Shown one piece after another: positions 7,996-16,266 of a DNA stretch of 64,000 bases (position 1 is its first letter; every line of letters starts with the position of its first letter). Made by a program: the position numbers and the translations under genes. The notes below the pieces were generated by a model. It saw only the letters and a program-made list of their open reading frames with translations. It was not told the DNA's origin and did not search any database. Origin of the DNA: Planomicrobium stackebrandtii (GTDB lineage Bacteria > Bacillota > Bacilli > Bacillales_A > Planococcaceae); the NCBI RefSeq assembly GCF_030814955.1, contig NZ_JAUSWB010000005.1:186001-250000 (forward strand), given 5' to 3'.

Positions 7996-8829
7996 TTACA
8001 ATTCTTTCAGAAAGCTGTTGACCGCCTGCAGGATTTCTTCTCGCTTTTCAAAAACCATGGTGTAATGGTTGCAGTCTGAAACGACCGTCTGAATTCTCTT
8101 GGTGTGCTTTTGCGTCTCATCGTAATCTGACAGGTAAAAAAGTGGAGGCATGGCACCAATATTTCCTTCGGCATAAACCAAAAGGACAGGACAATCAATT
8201 TGCTGACAGATTTCTTTTGGATCAAAAGAATAAAAACTGTCAAAATCCGTCACGATGCGGGATTCAGTGGCTTTGTTTTCCCAATGGCCGTTTGCGGGAC
8301 CGACTTCATATTCCGCCGTTTCCTGCAATACGCCGTTCCATTGAATTCCGAGATTCGCGTAAATCTTTTGGATTTCTTCCGTATAATGCTGCTTTGAAGT
8401 GAATTCACGGCTGATTCTTCCGAGTGAAGGCTGGACAATCCCTCTCTGGTGTTCTGATGCCTTGGCAGCGCCATCGAGCAAGATCAGCGCCTCGACCGAT
8501 TTCAGCCGGCTGGCGACAATCGTCGAAATGAAAGCACCCATCGAATAGCCGAGCAAGATCGGATTCACGATCTTTAATTCTTCAATCAAGCCCAATACAT
8601 CATCAGCATGCTTGAAGATGGAGGTGTCGGAGTCAGCCGCCGCGCTGTTGCCGCGGCCACGGAGGTCTATCGAGATAAACCGGTAATCGGCTTTGAATTG
8701 TTCAGCATAATAATGCATATTCTTATGCGTCCCTGTTAATCCGTGTATGGCGATGATTGTTCCTTTTTCTCCTGGATAATCGGCTACTTGAATTTCGTTT
8801 CCATTGACATTCACTTTATAAAATTCCAC
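7996..8829 (-). CDS. catD: Alpha/beta hydrolase, probable 3-oxoadipate enol-lactonase
   Basis: This encodes a 277-residue alpha/beta hydrolase. It has the oxyanion HGLTGTH, the nucleophile elbow GYSMGA and a late His in DCNHYTMV; the acid is probably in the VYAEG strand region. Opening of 3-oxoadipate enol-lactone needs an enzyme of this fold, and the gene heads the catechol operon, so that role is likely. General esterases look the same at this resolution. Confidence 0.7.
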   Translation of the reverse strand: MEFYKVNVNGNEIQVADYPGEKGTIIAIHGLTGTHKNMHYYAEQFKADYRFISIDLRGRGNSAAADSDTSIFKHADDVLGLIEELKIVNPILLGYSMGAFISTIVASRLKSVEALILLDGAAKASEHQRGIVQPSLGRISREFTSKQHYTEEIQKIYANLGIQWNGVLQETAEYEVGPANGHWENKATESRIVTDFDSFYSFDPKEICQQIDCPVLLVYAEGNIGAMPPLFYLSDYDETQKHTKRIQTVVSDCNHYTMVFEKREEILQAVNSFLKEL

Positions 8830-8867
8830 TTAAATCCACCCCAGTCCATATTTGTAAAATGCTGTGC

Positions 8868-8906
8868 TAAAAAGAATCAGCTGCCAAGAGGATCCCGGCA
8901 GCTTTT
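8868..8906 (-). terminator. Hairpin between catA and catD on the minus strand
   Basis: AGCTGCC and GGCAGCT form a 7-bp stem (8879-8905). On the minus strand GATTCTTTTT follows. It may partly terminate catA transcripts, so that catA and the downstream genes are expressed at different levels. Confidence 0.5.
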
Positions 8907-8913
8907 AATTTGT

Positions 8914-9681
8914 TTATTCGGTTCTCATAACAAAATTCAGTGATGCTTCTTTACGATCCCCTTTATCTTCAAGCTTAGTTAATAGAGAAGAACGGACTCC
9001 GTTGGCAACATCTGTCTCCAACCATTCGTCACCTTCGAAGAATACTTGCGTGATCAAAGTTTCATGCCCCTCATGTTCAAATTTGATGTGAATATGGGCC
9101 GGGCGGTAAGCATGGTAGCCGGCTGAAAAAGTAAACTCACCAGTCGGTCCATTTGTCGGAATTTGATAAGGAATGGGTACGATGGAATGAACTTCAAAAT
9201 CGCCGTTTTCGTCTGTATGGAACTGGCCGCGCAAATTGAAGGCTGGAGCAGGCGAGTCATAGTTTGAATACAAGCCATCTGCATCGTCCTGCCACCATTC
9301 CACTTTTGTTTTTGCCAAGGGTCCGTTGACCGAGCTGACATTTCCACGGAAAGTCAGTTTGTCGCCGGGCTCATCTTCTCTCTGTGGCATAACAAAAGGT
9401 GATTCTTCAAGGACAGGAGATCCTTCTTCATAATAAGGTCCAAGAAGAGAAGGTTCGGTTCCTGGTGAATTTTTGTATTTCGCTTCCAATACATAGGTTT
9501 CAACAAAAACATCAAGGAATAACGGGATTTCTCCGCTGCGCCCTAAGCGATCCGCCCATTCAACAAATTTCGTGTATTCTTCATGATTGAATTGCTGTTC
9601 ATCCAGGAAGTTCTTCAAGTGCTTAACAAACCCTTCATAAGCTCCCAATACACGCTCGTTTACTGCCGCTTTTTCTGTCAT
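8914..9681 (-). CDS. catA: Catechol 1,2-dioxygenase
   Basis: This encodes a 255-residue intradiol dioxygenase that opens catechol to cis,cis-muconate with a non-haem Fe(III). The four iron ligands are visible: Tyr138 (DGLYSNYD), Tyr172 (PIPYQIP), His196 and His198 (RPAHIHIK). The N-terminal helical linker domain of CatA is present, as is LGPYYEEGSP. Hydroxyquinol 1,2-dioxygenase is a close alternative, but the catB neighbour favours catechol. It is transcribed away from the IclR regulator and starts at ATG 9681 with AGGAGG upstream. Confidence 0.9.
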   Translation of the reverse strand: MTEKAAVNERVLGAYEGFVKHLKNFLDEQQFNHEEYTKFVEWADRLGRSGEIPLFLDVFVETYVLEAKYKNSPGTEPSLLGPYYEEGSPVLEESPFVMPQREDEPGDKLTFRGNVSSVNGPLAKTKVEWWQDDADGLYSNYDSPAPAFNLRGQFHTDENGDFEVHSIVPIPYQIPTNGPTGEFTFSAGYHAYRPAHIHIKFEHEGHETLITQVFFEGDEWLETDVANGVRSSLLTKLEDKGDRKEASLNFVMRTE

Positions 9682-9788
9682 CTTAAATTCCTCCTAATAA
9701 TGTGATGGGTATTTTAAGTGTGAAGCCAAAAATGTAAACGCCTTCACAACCGGTAAAAAATATAATCCTTGCAACTTAAAATTAATTA

Positions 9789-9826
9789 TTGTACGATATA
9801 CGTACGATGTATCGTTATGCGTACAA
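9789..9826. promoter_or_regulatory. Palindromic operator between catA and the IclR gene
   Basis: TTGTACG (9789-9795) and CGTACAA (9820-9826) are inverted repeats. ACGATA (9793-9798) and TATCGT (9810-9815) form an inner pair. The position between the divergent regulator and catA suggests that the IclR protein binds here. Confidence 0.6.
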
Positions 9827-9854
9827 GTTCATCTTAGCATAGGGGGTAGTGACT

Positions 9855-10661
9855 TTGTCAATAAAAGAATCAGACAATTTTAAAAACACCGGGGATTATA
9901 TTCAATCGCTGGATCGTGGATTACAGGTGATACAAGCTTTTTCACAGCAGGATCGCGCTCTCACAGTGAGCGGTGTTGCAAAGAAAACAGGATTGAGCCG
10001 TCCTACAGCGCGCCGTATTCTTTTGACATTGGAACATTTAGGATTTGCTGAATCCGAGAATAATACGTATTCACTGACAGCACGAACTTTATCGCTTGGC
10101 TATGCTTATTTGTCATCAAACAATACTTGGAGCTTGGCTCATCCATTTATGAGGGAGTTTGTTGCAAAGACTGAGGAATCGTGTTCGATTTCCATTTTAG
10201 ACGGCACCGACGTTCTTTACGTGGCACGGGTTTCCACAAAACGCATCATGTCCATCAATCTGGACGTTGGTTCCCGTCTCCCGGCTTATGCCACTTCAAT
10301 GGGGCATGTGCTGCTCGCCTATTTGTCTGAGGATGAGTTGGAGAAGTACATGGCTGCTATTGAATTTGAACAATTTACAAGCAAGACCATCACAGATAAA
10401 GAGCAGTTGCGCCAAACCCTTGCCGAAGTGCGCGAGCGGGGCTGGGGAGGAGTAGATCAGCAATTCGAAGAAGGATTGCGCTCCATCGCCGTGCCGCTGC
10501 GCAATAAAGCTGGCAAAGTTATTGCGGCAATCAATTGTTCCGCACATGCCGGTAGAACTTCGAAAGAAACGCTCCGTGAAGAATTTTTACCGGTTCTTCA
10601 AGACAGTGCCGAAAAAATCAGCCAGGCCATTGCAGCTACCGATAGTTCAACTTATATTTAA
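9855..10661 (+). CDS. IclR-family regulator of catechol degradation
   Basis: This encodes about 268 residues. The N-terminal winged helix (LQVIQAFSQQDRALTVSGVAKKTGLSRPTARRIL in parts) is followed by an IclR effector domain with RGWGGVDQQFEEGLRSIAVP. PcaR, PcaU and CatR-like members of this family sense aromatic pathway intermediates. I chose TTG 9855, eight bases after GGGGG; GTG 9849 is too close to that site. It is divergent to catA with a shared palindrome, so regulation of the cluster is likely. Whether it activates or represses cannot be seen. Confidence 0.82.
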   Translation: MSIKESDNFKNTGDYIQSLDRGLQVIQAFSQQDRALTVSGVAKKTGLSRPTARRILLTLEHLGFAESENNTYSLTARTLSLGYAYLSSNNTWSLAHPFMREFVAKTEESCSISILDGTDVLYVARVSTKRIMSINLDVGSRLPAYATSMGHVLLAYLSEDELEKYMAAIEFEQFTSKTITDKEQLRQTLAEVRERGWGGVDQQFEEGLRSIAVPLRNKAGKVIAAINCSAHAGRTSKETLREEFLPVLQDSAEKISQAIAATDSSTYI

Positions 10662-10675
10662 TAAAGTTAAAATGA

Positions 10676-10702
10676 AAAATCGCCATAAGGCGGTTTTTTT
10701 AT
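10676..10702 (+). terminator. Terminator after the IclR gene
   Basis: CGCC-ataa-GGCG stem flanked by AAAA and TTTTTTT. Confidence 0.8.
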
Positions 10703-10828
10703 TCGCAGAAAACGGAGTGCTCCGCAGCCGGCTTTTTATAATGGAGAAATTTCCATCTTGACCCGCCAACAGCGTATAATAGGAGCATCTGACAGACCCA
10801 AATAAAGTGAAATTAAGAGGTGTTCCTC

Positions 10829-11452
10829 ATGATCATCATCATCGATAACCAGGATTCATTCACCTATAACCTGGTCCATTATTTTGAACAGCTGGATGGG
10901 AAAGTGCTTGTTTTCCAGAAAAATGAACTCACGGCAACACAAATAGAAGCACTTGGACCTGATCTGATTGTGCTGTCGCCTGGCCCAGGGCGCCCGGCTG
11001 CCGATGGAGCAAGCCCGGAAGTGTTAAGGAAACTGAGCGGCCGAATCCCTATATTCGGTGTTTGCCTGGGGCATCAAACCATAATCGAGCATTTCGGCGG
11101 GCGGATTGTTAAAGCGAGCACACCGATGCACGGAAAAGTCTCCATGCTGACGCACGATGGAAAAGGGCTGTTTAATGGAATTTCCAACCCTTCAGCTGTG
11201 ACCCGCTACCATTCATTAGTTGCGGAAGAACCGCTGCCCGAGTGTTTATCAGTGACAGCCCGTTCAGAGGATGGGGCGATTATGGCTGTCCGCCATCATA
11301 CTTTGCCAGTTGAAGGAATCCAGTTTCATCCGGAATCGATTTTGACAGTGGAGGGCTTTGCTATGCTGAAAAACAGCTATGAACATGCTAAACAGTGGAA
11401 TGCCAACAACAAGGGAGGTGCTGATTTTGTTGAACCCTTACCTAGTGTATGA
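10829..11452 (+). CDS. pabA: Aminodeoxychorismate/anthranilate synthase, glutamine amidotransferase subunit
   Basis: This encodes 207 residues forming a class I glutamine amidotransferase. The triad is visible as FGVCLGHQ (Cys), IQFHPES (His and Glu). It starts IIIIDNQDSFTYNL and supplies ammonia to PabB for 4-aminobenzoate (folate) synthesis. In Bacillus the same subunit can also serve anthranilate synthase. ATG 10829 follows AGAGGTG. Its end overlaps the start of pabB, indicating coupling. Confidence 0.9.
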   Translation: MIIIIDNQDSFTYNLVHYFEQLDGKVLVFQKNELTATQIEALGPDLIVLSPGPGRPAADGASPEVLRKLSGRIPIFGVCLGHQTIIEHFGGRIVKASTPMHGKVSMLTHDGKGLFNGISNPSAVTRYHSLVAEEPLPECLSVTARSEDGAIMAVRHHTLPVEGIQFHPESILTVEGFAMLKNSYEHAKQWNANNKGGADFVEPLPSV

Positions 11453-13196
11453 GTTCCGAAATGAAATTGGAGAAATTGAACCACTTCTTTTCAGTGAACC
11501 TTTAGAAGTTCTCGAAACCGGCATTCTTTCAGAAGTACCGGAAATTTTGGGAAAGATAGAAAAGGCGGTTGCTGCTGGATTTTACGCGGCGGGATACGTT
11601 TCCTACGAAGCGGCTCCTGCTTTTCATCCTGAAATGCAAGTGCAGGCAGGAGTTGAAATGCCGCTTGTCTGGTTCGGGATTTTTAATGAACCGAAGAAAA
11701 GCTTTTCTCTTTCGGAAGATCTGCCATATACAGTTTCGGATTGGGAAATGGCAAGCTCTGTGGAACGGTATAAAGAAGGAATTCAAGAGATCAAACAGGC
11801 AATAGAAGACGGCGAAACCTACCAGGTAAACTACACGGAACGCCTTATTTCGGAATTTACAGGCAGCGACCTTGGGTTTTACCGCCAGTTGGCGAGAAAT
11901 CAGCAAGCCGACTATGGCGCCTATCTGAATCTGGGAAGGTTCCGTGTGCTATCAGCATCTCCCGAACTGTTCTTTAAAGTTTACGAAGGCAAGCTGACAG
12001 CCAAGCCGATGAAGGGCACGGCACCACGGGGACGCACAACACAGGAAGACAAAAAACAAATCACGGCACTGCTAGCTTCTGAAAAAGAGCGGGCTGAAAA
12101 CCTGATGATTGTTGACTTGCTCCGCAATGACATGAGCCGATTAGCGGAACAGGGAACGGTTAAAGCGGCCCCTTTATTTACGGTTGAAACCTATCCAACA
12201 GTTCATCAGCTGACGTCGACAGTCAGCGCGAAACTGGACCCCGCAGCGACTATATTAAATTGGTTTCAAGCGTTATTTCCATGCGGATCGATTACAGGCG
12301 CTCCCAAAATCAGCACGATGAAATACATAGCCGCGTTGGAGCAAACGCCGCGAGATGTATACTGCGGTGCCATTGGTTTCATCACTCCTGAGAAAAATGC
12401 CGTCTTCAATGTGCCTATCCGAACCGTCGTGGTTGACCAGGAAAAAGGCACAGCGCGTTACGGTGTGGGCGGCGGCATTACCTGGGACTCTACTTCCGAA
12501 GGAGAGTACAATGAATTGCAGACAAAAGCCGAGGTTCTGACAGCGAAAAGGCCGGTGTTCAGCCTGCTGGAATCCTTAAAGCTGGAGGATGGGAACTATC
12601 CGCTGTTGCCTTATCATATGGCGCGTCTCCAGGATTCTGCCGACTATTTTCATTTCCCGGGAAATATTCAGGGAGCTGAGTGGGAATTGGAGAGTGTCGC
12701 GAAAAAATACCCGCAAGGAATCTTCAAAGTCCGTTTGCTGCTGAATCATAAAGGGCAAGTAGAGGTGCAGGCTCAGAAAACAGCTCCGATCGCAGAACCG
12801 GTAAAATGTGCTTTGGCCAGTTCAGCAGTAAACAGCAAAGATCCATTCCTTTTCCACAAAACAACTCACCGTGAAGTATATGAGCAGGCAGCTAATAATC
12901 TTTCAAAAGAGGTGTTTTCGGTATTGTTGTGGAATGAAAAACAGCAGCTGACCGAATTCACCATCGGCAATCTGGTGCTTGAAAAAGACGGCAGTTTTTA
13001 CACACCGCCAGTTTCTTGCGGCTTGCTGGCAGGTACATTCAGGCAGCATTTGCTGGATCAGCAGGTCATCGAAGAAAGGATCATCTATAAAGAAGAGCTT
13101 CAGGATTACGAAGCTATTTGGCTGATCAATGGCGTTAGGGGCTGGCTTTCCGTGGAACTAATGAGCAGCGTAGAAATAAGTCAAACCGACAACTAG
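11427..13196 (+). CDS. pabB: Fused aminodeoxychorismate synthase component I and lyase
   Basis: This encodes about 589 residues with two parts. Residues 1-360 are a chorismate-binding synthase (ETYQVNYTERL, PMKGTAPRGRT, GSITGAPKIST). The last 220 or so are a class IV aminotransferase-fold lyase of PabC type (FSLLESLKLEDG at the junction, a late EFTIGNLVLEKDG). One chain therefore probably makes 4-aminobenzoate from chorismate with PabA ammonia. The start is TTG 11427 or 11430 after GGGAGG; the frame is open further upstream inside pabA. A separate pabC is not seen nearby. Confidence 0.88.
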   Translation: MLNPYLVYEFRNEIGEIEPLLFSEPLEVLETGILSEVPEILGKIEKAVAAGFYAAGYVSYEAAPAFHPEMQVQAGVEMPLVWFGIFNEPKKSFSLSEDLPYTVSDWEMASSVERYKEGIQEIKQAIEDGETYQVNYTERLISEFTGSDLGFYRQLARNQQADYGAYLNLGRFRVLSASPELFFKVYEGKLTAKPMKGTAPRGRTTQEDKKQITALLASEKERAENLMIVDLLRNDMSRLAEQGTVKAAPLFTVETYPTVHQLTSTVSAKLDPAATILNWFQALFPCGSITGAPKISTMKYIAALEQTPRDVYCGAIGFITPEKNAVFNVPIRTVVVDQEKGTARYGVGGGITWDSTSEGEYNELQTKAEVLTAKRPVFSLLESLKLEDGNYPLLPYHMARLQDSADYFHFPGNIQGAEWELESVAKKYPQGIFKVRLLLNHKGQVEVQAQKTAPIAEPVKCALASSAVNSKDPFLFHKTTHREVYEQAANNLSKEVFSVLLWNEKQQLTEFTIGNLVLEKDGSFYTPPVSCGLLAGTFRQHLLDQQVIEERIIYKEELQDYEAIWLINGVRGWLSVELMSSVEISQTDN

Positions 13197-13233
13197 ACGA
13201 TGAGTTGAAAGCGCTAGAGAAGGAGGTTTTATT

Positions 13234-13947
13234 ATTTCATTCGATAAGGAAAAGGAAATCTTGGATGAGTTGATGGAGAAAATTGAGTCAAAGCAATTTT
13301 CAGCAGGAACAAAGCTGCCTTCAGAAAATGAATTGGCAAATCGCTACGGAGTAACGCGCATGACAGCTCGTGCCGCCTTGTCGAAACTGGAGGAGCGGGG
13401 CTATATTTATTCAAAGCAAGGCAAGGGACGATTTTTAAAAGAAGAATCCATGCAGATTCAACTTCACTTAACTGGAAAAGTCAGCTTCACTGAAAAAATG
13501 GAACAGGCAGGCTACGATTTAGAAACACGCCTCATCAGCTGTGAAAAAATTGGCTTTGAAGAAAAAGTTTACAAACTGTTAAATTGTGAGCCAATAGATC
13601 ACGTTTATAAGGTTTCCAGAATCCGAATTATTGATGGACAACCGATGGCTATCCACAATTCCTTCGTGAGCGAAAAGATGTTTCCAGACATTGAAAAAGA
13701 AAGGACTGGCATCAGTTCGATGTTCGCTTATTACCGGAAGCACGGCCACACCGAATTTGCCAGCAGCAAAACCATGCTTGGCATCTCTTTTCCAACCTCA
13801 AAAGAACAGCAGCTTCTGCATTGCCAAAGTATGGTGCCGCTCATTATAGTAGAGAATGATTGCATCGATGCAGCTACAGGAGAGGTTCTGGAACACACAA
13901 GGATCTTATACCGCAGCGATAAATTCAAATATGACATCACCATGTAG
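13234..13947 (+). CDS. phnF: GntR/HutC-family regulator, PhnF-like
   Basis: This encodes about 237 residues: an N-terminal GntR helix-turn-helix (KLPSENELANRYGVTRMTARAAL split over two helices) and a C-terminal UTRA effector domain. A strong AAGGAGG (13220-13226) lies seven bases before ATT 13234, and no ATG, GTG or TTG follows at a useful distance. The next candidate, TTG 13261, has only AAAAGGA and would trim the first helix. ATT is therefore the likely start. It precedes phnG with a matching palindrome, so it probably represses the phosphonate operon. Confidence 0.8.
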   Translation: MSFDKEKEILDELMEKIESKQFSAGTKLPSENELANRYGVTRMTARAALSKLEERGYIYSKQGKGRFLKEESMQIQLHLTGKVSFTEKMEQAGYDLETRLISCEKIGFEEKVYKLLNCEPIDHVYKVSRIRIIDGQPMAIHNSFVSEKMFPDIEKERTGISSMFAYYRKHGHTEFASSKTMLGISFPTSKEQQLLHCQSMVPLIIVENDCIDAATGEVLEHTRILYRSDKFKYDITM

Positions 13948-13952
13948 TGATC

Positions 13953-13992
13953 AAAACAGACAAAGGATACCTTTCCTTTGTCTGTTTTTTTT
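13953..13992 (+). terminator. Terminator after the PhnF-like gene
   Basis: AACAGACAAAGG pairs with CCTTTGTCTGTT, followed by TTTTTT. It separates the regulator from the phn operon. Confidence 0.88.
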
Positions 13993-13999
13993 ATCTCTT

Positions 14000-14041
14000 T
14001 ATGTAAAGCGTCTTTACATAAGCTTTACTAGAGCTTAAAAC
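14000..14041 (+). promoter_or_regulatory. phn promoter and PhnF operator
   Basis: TATGTAAAG-cgt-CTTTACATA (14000-14020) is a perfect 9-bp inverted repeat. TTTACA inside the right arm (14013-14018) can serve as the -35 box, with TAAAAC 17 bases later. A GntR dimer bound here would block RNA polymerase. Confidence 0.75.
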
Positions 14042-14094
14042 ACAGCCACTTGGCAACAAGTTAGGATGAACGTGTAGACAAGGAGGCAGTGAAT

Positions 14095-14517
14095 ATGAAA
14101 AGACGTAAAAGAACTGAGATTCTTATTCAAGGAGATGGAAGTTTAGCAAAGGCTTTGGCAGTCAGTATCACGCAAAAGTACGAATGCCGCGAAGTTTCAG
14201 TGCCTGAGCAAGGAATGATTATGGTCAAGATGAGGGAATCAGCAAAGAATTCCTTGTTTTATATGGGAGAGGTCCTAATAACAGAAGCAAAAGTGGAGAT
14301 TTCAGGGAAAATCGGAACTGGATTGCTGGTAGGCATGGATGAACAGCGTGCGACGCATTTGGCAATCATTGACGCAGCCTATAAGGCTCAGTTGCCCGAA
14401 GCAGCTGATTGGGAACATCAGCTTTTGGAAGAAGAAAAGAAAATCAGAATGGCGAAAGCGCAGCAGCAAGCGGAACTATTCGAAACCAAAGTCAGCTTTG
14501 AAACAATGGAAGTTTAA
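14095..14517 (+). CDS. phnG: C-P lyase core subunit PhnG
   Basis: This encodes about 140 residues. PhnG is part of the PhnGHIJ core complex that couples phosphonate to ribose and breaks the carbon-phosphorus bond. The TGLLVGMDEQRATHLAIIDAAY segment (in parts) is characteristic of the family. ATG 14095 follows AAGGAGG by eight bases; GTG 14089 is too close. It is the first gene of the operon behind the PhnF-like operator. Confidence 0.88.
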   Translation: MKRRKRTEILIQGDGSLAKALAVSITQKYECREVSVPEQGMIMVKMRESAKNSLFYMGEVLITEAKVEISGKIGTGLLVGMDEQRATHLAIIDAAYKAQLPEAADWEHQLLEEEKKIRMAKAQQQAELFETKVSFETMEV

Positions 14518-14553
14518 TTGAACCACTAAACTAACTGACACAGGAGAGATTAT

Positions 14554-15150
14554 ATGGCGATTGATCAAATACACGACTTGCAGCAGGTTTACCGAAAACT
14601 ATTACATAGCATGTCACGGCCAGGAACCATTTCATCGATTGAACAAGAAACGAAGCAAGTGGATGTAGATTTCGGTTGTGCTGATTCGTTTATTTTAAGC
14701 GCAATGGTTTTGCTGGATGCGGAAGTGACTTTTCATGTCTTGTCAAAAAATCGACAGGATTTGATTGAGAAAATTTCGGATTACACTTCAGCCCGTTGTG
14801 CTTCAGTGAAAGAGGCTGATTTCATTCTCGTTCTTCAGGAAGATGAGGAATCGGACGTTTTAGAGGCAATGGCGCAATGCAAAATTGGCAACCTGATCGA
14901 CCCTCAGCAATCGGCAACTTGGATTATTGAAAGTGCGGTTTTATCAAATGAAGATGCATTAGTGCTGACGGGGCCTGGAATTGAAACGGCAGCTCATTTA
15001 TCGACGGGGCAACCATTCCGATTCTGGCAAGCCAGAGACAGTCGCATCAAGGAGTATCCGATGGGCATTGACATGATTTTTGCGGATGGCTCCTCTCAAA
15101 TCGCTTGTCTGCCGAGAACAGTTTCAGCAATTCCGATGGAGGTGAAATAG
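14554..15150 (+). CDS. phnH: C-P lyase core subunit PhnH
   Basis: This encodes 198 residues with the PhnH pattern of an N-terminal YRKLLHSMSRPGTI segment and a later LVLTGPGIETAAHL and YPMGIDMIFAD. PhnH is part of the membrane-free core complex with PhnG, PhnI and PhnJ. It is followed directly by phnI, whose ATG starts on the next base after the stop codon. Confidence 0.92.
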   Translation: MAIDQIHDLQQVYRKLLHSMSRPGTISSIEQETKQVDVDFGCADSFILSAMVLLDAEVTFHVLSKNRQDLIEKISDYTSARCASVKEADFILVLQEDEESDVLEAMAQCKIGNLIDPQQSATWIIESAVLSNEDALVLTGPGIETAAHLSTGQPFRFWQARDSRIKEYPMGIDMIFADGSSQIACLPRTVSAIPMEVK

Positions 15151-16266
15151 ATGGGCTATGTTCCTGTAAAAGGCGGAACTCAGGCCATAGAGGCTTCGAT
15201 TAAACGCCTGACTTATGAACGGTTAAAAGGTCAAGAGATTTTAGAAATCAACACGATCCTGGCGACGATGAGCAGCATGATTGACCAGGTTATGTCAGAA
15301 AGCAGCCTTTATTCACCGGAATTGGCGGCTTTGGCCATCAAGCAAGGAGAAGGCAGTTTGGAAGAAGCTGTTTTCTTGATGCGTGCACACCGTTCAACTT
15401 TGCCGCGCCATTACTACAGTGAAACAGTCGAAGCGGAAACGATGCTGGTCGAACGGCGGATTTCTGCAAGCTTTAAGGATATTCCAGGCGGCCAGTTGCT
15501 GGGTGCCACGTATGATTACACCCATCGGCTGTTGGATTTCAGGTTGTTGGAAGAAAGCATGGAAACTAATCGCCGATGGCTGGAGGATTATAAAAGTAAC
15601 TTTTCAGCTATTCAAGGTTCGAAAGAAGTGGTCTATTTTCCAAAAGTCGTGGATTATTTGCGCGAGGAGGGCCTGTTCGAGACATACAATCCGGACAATA
15701 CAGCCCCGACTGACGTCACTAAGAAAAGCCTTCAGTTTCCGACGACAAGAAGTGCACGGCTGCAGGTAATGACGCGCGGCCAAACCGGGGCGGTAACATC
15801 ATTTGGTTATGCATCTCTGCGGGGGTACGGCCAAGTTCATCCTACTGTCGGCGAAGTTCGTGTCGGTAAAATACCGATTTACACCATCCATCTGAATGAA
15901 GTGGATCAGGAACCGGAAGATCAGTTTTATATAGGTGAAATCCGTATAACGGAAGTCGAGTCATTTGTGCCGGTAACCGTAAAAAATGACAACAATAAAG
16001 ACGAATTGGAATTTGAAATTGGCTATGGTGCCTGTTACGGACAAAACGAGACAAAAGCGATTGCGATGAGCATCTTGGATCAGTGCTTAGAACATCCTAA
16101 TACGGATTTTCCGACTCACGATGAGGAATTTGTTTTATTGCATATCGATTCGGTGGAATCCACCGGCTTTATTTCTCATTTAAAACTCCCTCATTACGTC
16201 ACGTTCCAATCTAAGTTGGATAGTATTCGCCAAGTGAAAAAGGAGGTGCAGGAAGTTGAGAGCTAA
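15151..16266 (+). CDS. phnI: C-P lyase core subunit PhnI
   Basis: This encodes 371 residues and starts MGYVPVKGGTQAIEAS as in other PhnI proteins. PhnI forms a triphosphate at ribose C1 by displacing adenine from ATP with phosphonate, together with PhnG, PhnH and PhnL. The AGATYDYTHRLLDF-like part (LLGATYDYTHRLLDF) and the FVLLHIDSVESTGFI end are family features. The last bases overlap the TTG start of phnJ. Confidence 0.93.
   Translation: MGYVPVKGGTQAIEASIKRLTYERLKGQEILEINTILATMSSMIDQVMSESSLYSPELAALAIKQGEGSLEEAVFLMRAHRSTLPRHYYSETVEAETMLVERRISASFKDIPGGQLLGATYDYTHRLLDFRLLEESMETNRRWLEDYKSNFSAIQGSKEVVYFPKVVDYLREEGLFETYNPDNTAPTDVTKKSLQFPTTRSARLQVMTRGQTGAVTSFGYASLRGYGQVHPTVGEVRVGKIPIYTIHLNEVDQEPEDQFYIGEIRITEVESFVPVTVKNDNNKDELEFEIGYGACYGQNETKAIAMSILDQCLEHPNTDFPTHDEEFVLLHIDSVESTGFISHLKLPHYVTFQSKLDSIRQVKKEVQEVES

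Noticed and set aside
8914-9681. Hydroxyquinol or protocatechuate dioxygenase instead of catechol dioxygenase
   Set aside because: Protocatechuate enzymes have two different subunits; the catB gene in the same cluster and the N-terminal linker favour catechol 1,2-dioxygenase. Hydroxyquinol is not fully excluded.
10739-10800. A TTGACC/TATAAT promoter before pabA
   Set aside because: The boxes are only 11 bases apart, too close for sigma-A; the real promoter is unclear.
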